The notes under the pieces: generated by a model
Told to the model about the DNA's origin: nothing
The model's database searches: none
What the model saw: the letters and a program-made list of their open reading frames with translations, nothing else
NCBI GenBank assembly: GCA_964459995.1
Contig: CAYWOR010000009.1
Span: 1-64,000, forward strand
Direction: 5' to 3'
DNA from: CAZSHG01 sp964459995
GTDB taxonomy: Bacteria > UBP14 > UBA6098
Length of the DNA: 64,000 nucleotides
Shown here: positions 50,923-59,656 of the stretch, piece after piece
How the letters are laid out: every line of letters starts with the position of its first letter
Position numbering within the stretch: the first letter of the stretch is position 1
Translations under genes and position numbers: made by a program

Positions 50923-53256
50923 ATGAAAAGAGAAGTTACATTCATAATGCTTATCCTTCTTGGGGGGATGCTTCTATCCGGAGCACTCTTCGGCGAAGAC
51001 GGCCCAGCTGGGCAAACATCGCCGAGAAGAAGGCCGGCGGTATCTACGCCGGCAGTGGATGAGAAGACTCACGATGTCGGTCAGCTCTTCTTTACAGTAT
51101 CGAACTGGGGATTCTTTGGAAGCCAGAGAGGCGAAGATGATCCGAGATACTGCATCATCTACAAAACCGGCGCAAAAACCGGACAATGCAGGCCTGCCGC
51201 TGAATATCCCGGTGGATCGGGCTTAGAATATCTATTCCAGGGAGCACTATGGATTGGCGCTGTTGTTGCCGGCGATACCCTTGTGAGTGTCGGTGAAGAC
51301 GGCTGGTTCCACGATGTAAACGAGCTCCTACCGGGATATAATCAGGCCACCGATACAATAATGATCAACTCGATATATCTTGATTCTTTGATAGCTATCA
51401 GCGAACAGGATTTCGAGGCGATGATGACCGATACGGTGAAAAACCCAAGTATTGTTCCTACCGAGCATAGACCTATTGGTGTCGAAGTCCGTCAGCGTTC
51501 GGTGTCTTGGTCATATAACTATGCACGTAATTTCGTTATCATCGACTACTGGTTCAGAAACATTCGTGAAGAGAGGGATACCATTCGTGACGCCTATGTC
51601 GGAATATATATCGACGGTGATGTCGGGCATGTGAATACTCCTCAATATGCTCAGGACGATGTTACGGGATTTGTGCAGTCATATTGGGATCCAATCAAAA
51701 ACGATTCAATTGTTGTGAATACTGCATGGTTGGCCGATAACGACGGCGATCCGACAAACGACGGCCGTTTCGACGAGTATTCGCCAACAGGTGCTTTGGG
51801 AATCGCACTTCTCAAAGTCGGTGAGAATCCTCTCGATGAACTAACATATTCTTACAACTGGTGGGTATCGAATACAAACGAAGATATCGACTGGGGCCCG
51901 ATGCACAGATATCCGCCGATGAGCTGGGACGGAACTCCTGAAACCGATATTATGAAATATCAGGTTATGAGCAACGGCGAGTTCGACTACAACCAGACAG
52001 ATATTCTCAATTATAGGGATCACCCTGATTGGGTTCCGCCTCCTTCGGATTTGGCGGAAAATATGAGATGCGGATACGATACGAGATTCCTATTCTCCTT
52101 CGGGCCGTTTGATATTCTCCCGGATGACACAATGAGGATAGCTATTGCGGTTATGGTTGCCGAGGATTTCCATCAGGATCCGAATGTTGTCGGCGATTGC
52201 CAACCGGAGAAATTCAATTATGCCGGGGTAGGTAAAACAACTCAGTGGGTTCGTGATGTTTATGGCGCTCCGAACGGCCTTGGTGTGCCGAATTATCAGG
52301 GACCTGTGCCGCCGCCGAAGCCATATTTCGAGGTCGAGACTTACGATAACAAGATCGACATCTATTGGAAATTCCAGGAAGCTATGAATTTCACCGACCC
52401 GATAACACTGCTTGAGGATTTCGCAGGTTTTAGGATTTACACCGCCGAAGCGAATCTCGAGAGCTACTATGTTCCGATCATCGAGTTCGACAAAGTTCTC
52501 TTCACCGATTATAATTCACTCGATACCTTCCAGATTCAGGTCAGAACCGACGAGTTCCTCGCGCCGGAAGATTTTTCACCGGGCACATTCCCGACACTCG
52601 ATACGACTTATACTTGGGATGGCGGAGAGGTTGTTGTGGACGTGTTCCCGAGGAAGAAATTCGGAACTAACTCCGGATTGCCGGAACCTGTCATGCGCAA
52701 CGGAGAAGAATGGTTCAAATACACCCTTACAAACCAGCGCGCCGGGTCGGACATCTACATCTCTGTAACAGCATATGACTATGGCCAGCCCACACGCGAT
52801 CTCGAATCGTTGGAATCGTCGAAAACTACGAACTATAAATGGGTGGTTCCGGTTGGAAGCGGTGAGACTTCAAAAGAGGTCTATGTTATTCCGAATCCCT
52901 ATCGAGTAGATAATAACTACGCCGGTGCCGAGGGTCTCGACTGGGAAACGCCGGTCGGTCAGGTTTGGACGGAATATTCCCGCAAGATAAGATTCGCGAA
53001 TCTTCCGCCAAGATGTATCATCCGTATTTATACGGTTGATGGCGACCTCGTAGATGAGATGACTCATAGCGACGATGGTTTCTGGCAAGGTGGAAAAGAC
53101 AACAAAGACTCCGACAGAAAAGACATGGTAGGTGCCGAAGACTGGGATCTTATCAACAAAAACGATCAGGCCATAGCCAGCGGTATTTATATGTTCAGTG
53201 TCGAGAATGCTGAGACAGGCGAATATCAACTTGGTAAATTCGTTATTATTAAATAA
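50923..53256 (+). CDS. Large secreted protein with type IX-like C-terminal sorting domain
   Basis: A 777-residue protein with an N-terminal signal (about 1-25). It has a long, mostly beta body with several Asp/Asn-rich motifs. The start was set at ATG 50923 (GGAG six bases upstream). The C-terminal about 110 residues have IPNPYRVDNNY, then RKIRFANLPPRCIIRIYTVD and GIYMFSVENAETGEYQLGKF, a variant of the sorting domain in which P-N-P-Y replaces P-N-P-F. It directly follows the TonB receptor (gap 25 bases) and precedes the PorV-like gene by 11. Partner of the receptor or cargo of the PorV-like protein: inferred. Otherwise no known domain. Confidence 0.78.
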   Translation: MKREVTFIMLILLGGMLLSGALFGEDGPAGQTSPRRRPAVSTPAVDEKTHDVGQLFFTVSNWGFFGSQRGEDDPRYCIIYKTGAKTGQCRPAAEYPGGSGLEYLFQGALWIGAVVAGDTLVSVGEDGWFHDVNELLPGYNQATDTIMINSIYLDSLIAISEQDFEAMMTDTVKNPSIVPTEHRPIGVEVRQRSVSWSYNYARNFVIIDYWFRNIREERDTIRDAYVGIYIDGDVGHVNTPQYAQDDVTGFVQSYWDPIKNDSIVVNTAWLADNDGDPTNDGRFDEYSPTGALGIALLKVGENPLDELTYSYNWWVSNTNEDIDWGPMHRYPPMSWDGTPETDIMKYQVMSNGEFDYNQTDILNYRDHPDWVPPPSDLAENMRCGYDTRFLFSFGPFDILPDDTMRIAIAVMVAEDFHQDPNVVGDCQPEKFNYAGVGKTTQWVRDVYGAPNGLGVPNYQGPVPPPKPYFEVETYDNKIDIYWKFQEAMNFTDPITLLEDFAGFRIYTAEANLESYYVPIIEFDKVLFTDYNSLDTFQIQVRTDEFLAPEDFSPGTFPTLDTTYTWDGGEVVVDVFPRKKFGTNSGLPEPVMRNGEEWFKYTLTNQRAGSDIYISVTAYDYGQPTRDLESLESSKTTNYKWVVPVGSGETSKEVYVIPNPYRVDNNYAGAEGLDWETPVGQVWTEYSRKIRFANLPPRCIIRIYTVDGDLVDEMTHSDDGFWQGGKDNKDSDRKDMVGAEDWDLINKNDQAIASGIYMFSVENAETGEYQLGKFVIIK

Positions 53257-53267
53257 CCGGGAGAATC

Positions 53268-54194
53268 ATGAGACAACATAAATTAATCATAGCCGCATTG
53301 ATACTCCTTCCGATTGTCGCTTTCGCACAGGCGAAGGTGGGCACAGCGGCGGCCCAGTTTCTCGAGATTCCCGTCGGCGCACGTTCGGTGGGTATGGGCG
53401 ACGCCTTCTTAGCTACAGCTAATGACGTCTCCGCGATATACTACAACCCCGCAGGGCTAACTAACCTTATGCGTAAAGAGGTTATGTTTACGCATACAAT
53501 GTGGCCTGCCGGCATAATGCACGATTTTGCGGCTTTTGCCATGCCAGTTCCTCAACTGGGCGGTGTAGTAGGCATTAGCGCAATCGGCCTTACAACAGGC
53601 GAGATGCGTGAGACCACTCCGGGACGGCCAGAAGGAACCGGAAGGACATTCACCGCAAGCGATCTCGCGGTGGGGGTTACATATTCACGAAAAATGACCG
53701 ACCGTTTCTCGTTGGGCGTTACATGGAGATATGTGGGTGAGTATTACGCCGATGTCAAAGCTCATTCTTGGGCGATGGATATCGGAACTCTTTATCGCAC
53801 ACAGTTCAAGAATCTCCGTATCGGAATGAACTTCTCGAATTTCGGGCCGGATATTACCTTCCTTCAAACACCGTATCCACTACCTATGTCTTTTAAAATG
53901 GGCGTGGCGGCGGAAGTCTATGAAGCCGGAGCGCACAAAGTTACTCTTGGCGCTGAGGGAAGCCATCCAAACGACAATCTCGAGAAATTTCAAGTGGGGG
54001 CGGAGTATTGGTTCAATAACATGTTCGCAGTTCGCGGCGGTTATCGTTTCGGTGCATGGGATGCAGAGCGGTTCAATGCCGGTATTGGCGTTAGATTGCC
54101 GGTCGGAAATGTCATCACCAAGATAGATTATGCCTACAGCGACATGCAGGAATTGCTTAATGCTCACAAATTCACCCTTGGACTGGAATTTTAG
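53268..54194 (+). CDS. PorV/PorQ-like outer-membrane protein
   Basis: A 308-residue FadL-like barrel protein with signal peptide (about 1-21). The N-terminus carries the family's pattern: VGTAAAQFLEIPVGARSVGM, GDAFLATANDVSAIYYNPAG. Strand repeats then run to LNAHKFTLGLEF. PorV proteins accept sorted substrates from the type IX translocon. It follows the sorted protein by 11 bases and precedes the lipoprotein by 11, so cargo and acceptor are in one operon. This is the second such protein in the window (the other is at 27257-28195). Confidence 0.85.
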   Translation: MRQHKLIIAALILLPIVAFAQAKVGTAAAQFLEIPVGARSVGMGDAFLATANDVSAIYYNPAGLTNLMRKEVMFTHTMWPAGIMHDFAAFAMPVPQLGGVVGISAIGLTTGEMRETTPGRPEGTGRTFTASDLAVGVTYSRKMTDRFSLGVTWRYVGEYYADVKAHSWAMDIGTLYRTQFKNLRIGMNFSNFGPDITFLQTPYPLPMSFKMGVAAEVYEAGAHKVTLGAEGSHPNDNLEKFQVGAEYWFNNMFAVRGGYRFGAWDAERFNAGIGVRLPVGNVITKIDYAYSDMQELLNAHKFTLGLEF

Positions 54195-54205
54195 GAGGCC
54201 CGAAT

Positions 54206-55921
54206 ATGAGAAAGACTAATATCATACTTATCATTCTGATGGTCGTTCTTGCTGGCCTTCTTATAACCGGTTGCGGCTATCAGGGCGATATCGACACGAA
54301 CCAGAAACCGATTATTAACCTCTACAATAATCCGGCTGACGGCGATACGCTTGGCGCCGCCCCGATTATGTATTGGCAAGCCTTCGACACAGATGGCAAG
54401 GTTTATGTCTATGAATATATAATCCTGCCCCATCAGCAGGCCGGTAAAGGTCTCGCGACGAGTATTTGGAATCAGTATTACGAAAATCAACAAAGCCTCG
54501 CCGATGTCGAATCTTTAGTAACACTCGATAATATGAAAATCCGCTGGACTCGTGTGGACAGTTCGAGCACCAGCGATACGATTTTCTTCCAGCATCTGCA
54601 CCCGGATTCGGTTACTAAACACCTTTTCTGTGTTCGTGGAAAGGACAATGAGAACCTTTATTCGGATATCGTTTGCCGGACTTTCTATCGCAACAACCTT
54701 CCACCGGATTCATGTGTAATCGTTACCGATCCCTTCGATGGCGAAGAGTTCTGGATCCTTAAGGACACGACATACAGCTGGAAAGGTATCGAAGTAAGCT
54801 GGACAGGCGGCGATCCTGACCATTCTATTCTCCTCGAATACAGATGGCAACTCGAACAGGTTTCGACCGGTAATGTTGTTATCACTTCGTTAGTCGATGA
54901 TTCTATCGGTGGAATTAACTCCGGTTATGATCCCACAGACGGTTGGGTTCGTAGCACGACTACTTATCTAAAAGGCGAGATTCCCGAAAACGGCGACTAT
55001 CGGTTCTGGGTTCAGGTTCGCGATGACGCCTTCTATCCCGGTGCCGCAGATACTGCTGTTATCACACTTGCTCAACCAGTATTCGACATTTCCGATCCAA
55101 CTGTCAGACAGCAATATATAAACGGCACTTTCGTCCATAAGGTGCTTATAATCGACCAAAACAATTCAGTCGGTTATCCGGACTTTGCGATTGTCAGTGC
55201 TTGGTATGATGGAGTTTTCGATAATCTCGTAAGTTCGAATGTAATACGTGATTACGAAATCATACGCCCCGCCAGTGCGTCCACGTGGAGTATCCCGCGC
55301 ACCACTCTCGCAGACTACAGCATTATCTGGGTGCTCGACCAGGAGTATTTCAGCACAACTATGAAAATAGGCTCTGAGTATCTTCTTGAGCTTATGAATT
55401 ATATTCAGGTTGGTGGAAGGCTTGTTTTCGACGGCAGGGATATGTTCAAAAACGAGCTCGATGTTTGGAGCCAGTCGCCGTCATATAACTATTTCGGCAT
55501 CGCTGAAGATGTCGAAGGTTCTGGTAACAAGATTTTTGCAAGAGCCGTTGCGAATACAAGTATTTCTGGGTTCCCCGATCTCTATGTAGATCCTGCGAAG
55601 ACAGTTGACGGTCTTTCGATAATCAACAGGGTTACTCGAATCGGTATGAGAGAGCCATCCTTCAGTGGAAGCCCTTATACTCAGCGCGTGTATAGTTTCG
55701 GTATCGTCGATACTGCAAGCGCAGATGATAAGAGAGATTTCGAGAATGTTCCGGTTGCGGTTCGTTTCGTAACACCGAGTTTCCGGTCAGCCTACTTCGG
55801 ATTCCCGCTCTATCTTATGAATAATGATGAGGGGCAAGTCGAACAGGTAATCGAGAATACTCTCCAATTCATCAAAACGCAGTTGGATGTTCAGCCTGAT
55901 TCGCTCGATATTCCGCTGTAA
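54206..55921 (+). CDS. Predicted surface or periplasmic lipoprotein of unknown function
   Basis: A 571-residue protein with a lipoprotein signal (VVLAGLLITGCGY; Cys about residue 23). The mature part is mostly beta, with fibronectin/Ig-like stretches (KPIINLYNNPADGDTLGAAP, then SCVIVTDPFDGEEFWI). A C-terminal half with alternating beta and alpha elements follows (HKVLIIDQNNSVGYPDF, YSIIWVLDQEYF, GGRLVFDGRDMF), similar to a flavodoxin/glutamine-amidotransferase-like fold. I do not recognise the family. The gene is last in the surface operon and is followed by a strong bidirectional terminator. Confidence 0.72.
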   Translation: MRKTNIILIILMVVLAGLLITGCGYQGDIDTNQKPIINLYNNPADGDTLGAAPIMYWQAFDTDGKVYVYEYIILPHQQAGKGLATSIWNQYYENQQSLADVESLVTLDNMKIRWTRVDSSSTSDTIFFQHLHPDSVTKHLFCVRGKDNENLYSDIVCRTFYRNNLPPDSCVIVTDPFDGEEFWILKDTTYSWKGIEVSWTGGDPDHSILLEYRWQLEQVSTGNVVITSLVDDSIGGINSGYDPTDGWVRSTTTYLKGEIPENGDYRFWVQVRDDAFYPGAADTAVITLAQPVFDISDPTVRQQYINGTFVHKVLIIDQNNSVGYPDFAIVSAWYDGVFDNLVSSNVIRDYEIIRPASASTWSIPRTTLADYSIIWVLDQEYFSTTMKIGSEYLLELMNYIQVGGRLVFDGRDMFKNELDVWSQSPSYNYFGIAEDVEGSGNKIFARAVANTSISGFPDLYVDPAKTVDGLSIINRVTRIGMREPSFSGSPYTQRVYSFGIVDTASADDKRDFENVPVAVRFVTPSFRSAYFGFPLYLMNNDEGQVEQVIENTLQFIKTQLDVQPDSLDIPL

Positions 55922-55940
55922 ACTCGAACCAAAGAAATCA

Positions 55941-55977
55941 AAAAAAAAGCCCGACCATTTGGCCGGGCTTTTTTTTT
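55941..55977. terminator. Bidirectional rho-independent terminator
   Basis: GCCCG (55949-55953) pairs with CGGGC (55964-55968) across a 10-nt loop. The stem is flanked by eight A on one side and nine T on the other, so it can end transcripts from both directions: the surface operon on the plus strand and the GspE-like gene on the minus strand. Confidence 0.85.
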
Positions 55978-55979
55978 GC

Positions 55980-57620
55980 TTAATCCCAAGGCATCTTTGG
56001 TATGGTTCGGATTATCTCTGTAAGCGAGGTATCTCCGGCGAGGACTTTTTTCACGGCTTTTTGCCATAACGTTCCAACGCCCTTATCACGAAGTTTCGTT
56101 GCGAGGCTTTCCACGTCTGATGTTGTGAAAACGACTTCACGTGTGAGGTCTTGTCCTGGAATAAGCTCGAAAACCCCGGTTCGCGAGGCATAACCTGTCC
56201 AACTGCAATCTTCGCAGGCTTTTGGATTATACACGATTCTGCCGTCATTGAGTTTGGAAGCTTGCCGACATGATTTGCAAAGTGTTCTAACCAGTCTTTG
56301 TGAGATGACTATATTGACGGAATCTGCGATGATAAAAGGGTCAATTCCGTAGTCGATCAGCCGAGTGATTCCCTCGAAGCAATCCCTCGTATAAAGAGTC
56401 GTGATGACTGTTTTGCCCGTGTATGCCGCTCTTACTGCCAGTTCGGCCATTTTCGAGTTCGCAATCTCATCGATCATTACGATATCCGGATCCATCCGAA
56501 GAATCCTATTTAGTGCGGTTTCATAATCGATACCCTTATCGAAATCGATTCTTATCTGACTTGCGAAATCCAAAGTTTTTTCTGTTTGATGTTCGATCGT
56601 GAAAATCTTCTTTTCGCTACAGGCCAATTTGCGTAGAATTGCGTATAGTGTAGTAGTTTTTCCTATGTCGCTCGGTCCGCAGATAAGAACAAGACCTCCG
56701 GGCTTAAAGATATTTTCGATGACAACAGCAAGTTCGTGGGGACTTAATCCGAGTTCTTCCAATGTCTTCAAGGGTCCAGCTTCGTCGATAAGCCTTATTA
56801 CAGCATCTTCACCCGTAATTGTCGGGATGAGATGGACTTTGAAAATTATCTCTCTTCCCCGATTCTCAACAGCGAAGGCCCCTGTCTGTTCGATATCGGG
56901 GATTCTGTCATCGAGATTGGCCATAATCCGAAGTCTCGCGATTGCTCTTTGTCCGTTCCCCGTTTCAATCGAGTATTTGTCCGTTAAAACGCCGTTAATC
57001 CTATATCTTACTCTTGTTTCACCGGCTGTTGATTCGATATGAACAGCACTTGCTTTGTTCAAAAGCGCTGTTTCGATAACAGAATTGACATCCTCGATTA
57101 TGCTCTCCTGCGAGCATCTCAAAATAGATATCTCTTTATCGGTTACGTCGAAAGCTTGGATAATGCCGGGCTTGCGCTCCTTTTCATTCGGAGTTCCGCC
57201 GTAAATTAGATTTAAAAGCTCTTCGATTTTCGAAGGTTCTGCAATTCCTGGGATAACTTTGTAGTTCGTAACAAATTCGACAGTTTCGATGGCGAACTTA
57301 TTTAGTGGGTCATCCATCGCCAAAACGAGCATGTTGTTCTCGATCATGTATGGTATAATTCTGTATTGACGGCAGACATTTCGCGGAACCATGGAGAGCA
57401 AACGCCTATCTATCTTTTTTGGGTCGAGATCGATTCTTTTGAAATCGCGTTGTTGGCTAACGATATCGGCAATTATTTTCTCATCGACCAAATTAAGCCG
57501 AACGAGTATCTCCCCGATTTTTCCGCCCTGCTTCTCTTGAATCCGAAGAGCCTGTTGAAGCTGTTCACTAGTTAAATAATTCGAATCCACGAGTATCTCG
57601 CCCAGAAGTTTTCTGTTCAT
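55980..57620 (-). CDS. GspE/PilB-type secretion ATPase, orphan with altered signature boxes
   Basis: A 546-residue protein. The N-terminal T2SSE-N domain (about 1-150; MNRKLLGEILVDSNYLTSEQ) is followed by an ATPase core with Walker A GPSDIGKTTT (about 314-323) and Walker B (IVMIDEI). The zinc Cys pairs are CKSC and CEDC. The family's Asp box is altered: ASAVHIES here, where ASDIHIEP is usual. The His box reads TTLYTR with Tyr410 in place of His (usual TLHTN). No pilin, pilus assembly or type II secretion genes are present in this window. It could be a regulatory or specialised relative, not an active extension ATPase. The start is 57620. Confidence 0.85.
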   Translation of the reverse strand: MNRKLLGEILVDSNYLTSEQLQQALRIQEKQGGKIGEILVRLNLVDEKIIADIVSQQRDFKRIDLDPKKIDRRLLSMVPRNVCRQYRIIPYMIENNMLVLAMDDPLNKFAIETVEFVTNYKVIPGIAEPSKIEELLNLIYGGTPNEKERKPGIIQAFDVTDKEISILRCSQESIIEDVNSVIETALLNKASAVHIESTAGETRVRYRINGVLTDKYSIETGNGQRAIARLRIMANLDDRIPDIEQTGAFAVENRGREIIFKVHLIPTITGEDAVIRLIDEAGPLKTLEELGLSPHELAVVIENIFKPGGLVLICGPSDIGKTTTLYAILRKLACSEKKIFTIEHQTEKTLDFASQIRIDFDKGIDYETALNRILRMDPDIVMIDEIANSKMAELAVRAAYTGKTVITTLYTRDCFEGITRLIDYGIDPFIIADSVNIVISQRLVRTLCKSCRQASKLNDGRIVYNPKACEDCSWTGYASRTGVFELIPGQDLTREVVFTTSDVESLATKLRDKGVGTLWQKAVKKVLAGDTSLTEIIRTIPKMPWD

Positions 57621-57693
57621 TTATGCTCCTGTTAGGTGCACACAACTCTATTATGCCGAAAAGTAAATAAAAAATGAGTCTTGCGGAAGGATT

Positions 57694-59580
57694 TTATTCC
57701 ACCGTGACAGATTTTGCGAGATTGCGTGGCTGATCGACATCGGTGCCGCGCAAAACCGCAATGTTATAGGCCAGAAGCTGAAGCGGAATCGCTGTGATTA
57801 GCGGCATCACGCGCGGATCAGCCTTTGGGACAAAGATGACATCTTCAGTCAGCTCGCCGATTCTTTCGTCCCCGTCTGTTGCAATTGCGATGATTTTTCC
57901 GCCGCGTGCCTTTATCTCTTCGATATTCGATGTGATTTTATCGTAAAGGGGGTCTTCCGTGGCAATAAAGACCGCCGGAGTGTTATCGTCGATAAGCGCG
58001 ATTGGTCCATGTTTCATCTCAGCCGCAGGATATCCTTCGGCGTGGATATAACTAATTTCCTTGAGCTTCAATGCGCCTTCGAGTGCGACAGGAAATTGAA
58101 GCCCGCGCCCGAGATAAAGGAAATTCTTCATCTCGTGATATTTATCGGCTATTCGGCGGATATTATTCGTCTGTGTTTCGCGGTCGAGGACCTCTTTGAC
58201 TTTTATTGGGACATTCTTGAGTTCGTTGAGGAGTCTCGTGCCTTGAGCCATCGAGTAACCCTTCATACGGCTCAGAAGCAGAGCGACCTCGAGAAGAACC
58301 ATAACTTGACTCGTGAAAGCCTTTGTCGAAGCCACGCCAATCTCCGGGCCGGCATGGATATAAACACCGGCGTCGGTTTCGCGTGCGATTGTCGATCCGA
58401 CAACATTGACAATGCCGAAGACAGGGATGCCGAGCCTCTTTGCCTCGCGGAGCGCCGCAAGAGTGTCCGCTGTCTCGCCTGATTGGCTAATCACGAAAAG
58501 AGTTTCATTTTCACGGATAATCGGATTGCGATATCTGAATTCCGAGGCATAGTCCACCTCGACAGGAATTCGGGCAAGCTCTTCGATGAGATATTCGCCG
58601 ATAAGCGCGGCGTGCCAGCTTGTTCCGCAGGCGGTAATCATAATTCGGTCTGTCTCGCGAAGATAATCGAAATAATTCTTCAGTCCGTTCAAACGCACAG
58701 TGCCCTCTTCGATGTTAAGACGGCCTCTGAATGCGTTTTCGAGTGTCTGGGGCTGTTCGTATATCTCCTTGAGCATGAAATAATCGTAGCCGCCTTTCTC
58801 GATTTCATTGAGCGACATCGAGATTTTCTCGATTTTCGGCGTGATAGGCTCCGCTTCGAGTGTCGAGATTACTACCGAATCTGCTTTGATTGTCGCCAGC
58901 GTGCCCTCGTCGAGATAGATTACATTGCTCGTATATCGAACAACAGCGGCGGCATCAGACGCCACGATGTGTTCGCCTTCGCCTGCTCCAACCAGAAGCG
59001 GGCTACCATGCCGTGCCGCGAAAATCTTATTCGGTTGATCAGCGAAAAGCACTGCAATCCCATAGGTGCCCTCGATTTCCTGCAAAGCACCGCGCACCGC
59101 TTTCCAGAAGGGAATTTTATCGGAGGAGTTTTCGTCCGGATTGCACGAACTCGCTGTAGGAGAGCCGTAATATATATCTTCGATAAGATGAGCAATTACC
59201 TCGGTGTCGGTTTCTGTTCTAAAAATATGTCCCCTATCTGTGAGGTATTTCCGAAGTGCTCTGTAATTTTCGATGATGCCGTTGTGGACAACTGCGATTT
59301 TGCCGGTGCAGTCGGTGTGTGGATGTGCATTTGTGATGGAAGGTTCGCCGTGAGTAGCCCATCTTGTGTGCGCTATGCCGACATTTGGTCTGAAATGTTG
59401 TTTCGCAACTTCTTTTTCGAGTTCGGTGATTCTACCAATGACCTTGAGAGTTTTGATTCCTTCGTCGGTGTGATAGGCTAATCCTGCCGAATCGTATCCT
59501 CGGTATTCGAGCCTTTTAAGGCCGTCAATTAGAACAGGAAAGGCCTCACGTTTTCCGATATATCCAACTATTCCACACAT
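57694..59580 (-). CDS. glmS: Glutamine-fructose-6-phosphate aminotransferase (isomerizing)
   Basis: A 628-residue GlmS that makes glucosamine-6-phosphate from fructose-6-phosphate and glutamine. The N-terminal nucleophile Cys2 is in MCGIVGYIGK, followed by RLEYRGYDSAGLAYH and IAHTRWATHGEP. The two SIS domains start near 300 and 470 (TACGTSWHAALIGEY, VISQSGETADTLAAL). The C-terminus has LAKSVTVE. The start was set at ATG 59580, so that the Cys is residue 2; GGAG is six bases upstream. The gene is followed by glmM upstream on the same strand, giving two steps of the UDP-GlcNAc pathway. The 76-bp gap to glmM has no terminator or glmS ribozyme-like structure that I can recognise. Confidence 0.97.
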   Translation of the reverse strand: MCGIVGYIGKREAFPVLIDGLKRLEYRGYDSAGLAYHTDEGIKTLKVIGRITELEKEVAKQHFRPNVGIAHTRWATHGEPSITNAHPHTDCTGKIAVVHNGIIENYRALRKYLTDRGHIFRTETDTEVIAHLIEDIYYGSPTASSCNPDENSSDKIPFWKAVRGALQEIEGTYGIAVLFADQPNKIFAARHGSPLLVGAGEGEHIVASDAAAVVRYTSNVIYLDEGTLATIKADSVVISTLEAEPITPKIEKISMSLNEIEKGGYDYFMLKEIYEQPQTLENAFRGRLNIEEGTVRLNGLKNYFDYLRETDRIMITACGTSWHAALIGEYLIEELARIPVEVDYASEFRYRNPIIRENETLFVISQSGETADTLAALREAKRLGIPVFGIVNVVGSTIARETDAGVYIHAGPEIGVASTKAFTSQVMVLLEVALLLSRMKGYSMAQGTRLLNELKNVPIKVKEVLDRETQTNNIRRIADKYHEMKNFLYLGRGLQFPVALEGALKLKEISYIHAEGYPAAEMKHGPIALIDDNTPAVFIATEDPLYDKITSNIEEIKARGGKIIAIATDGDERIGELTEDVIFVPKADPRVMPLITAIPLQLLAYNIAVLRGTDVDQPRNLAKSVTVE

Positions 59581-59656
59581 ATTTTGCTCCAATCACGTCC
59601 CGTGTTCGTAATCATCACTATTTCATAACAAGCGCTCTGCCAAACCGCGAGAAAAG

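Noticed and set aside
58483..59481. Open frame of about 332 codons on the plus strand inside glmS
   Set aside because: Antisense to the conserved glutaminase part of GlmS; no ribosome-binding site; protein-like only by codon bias.
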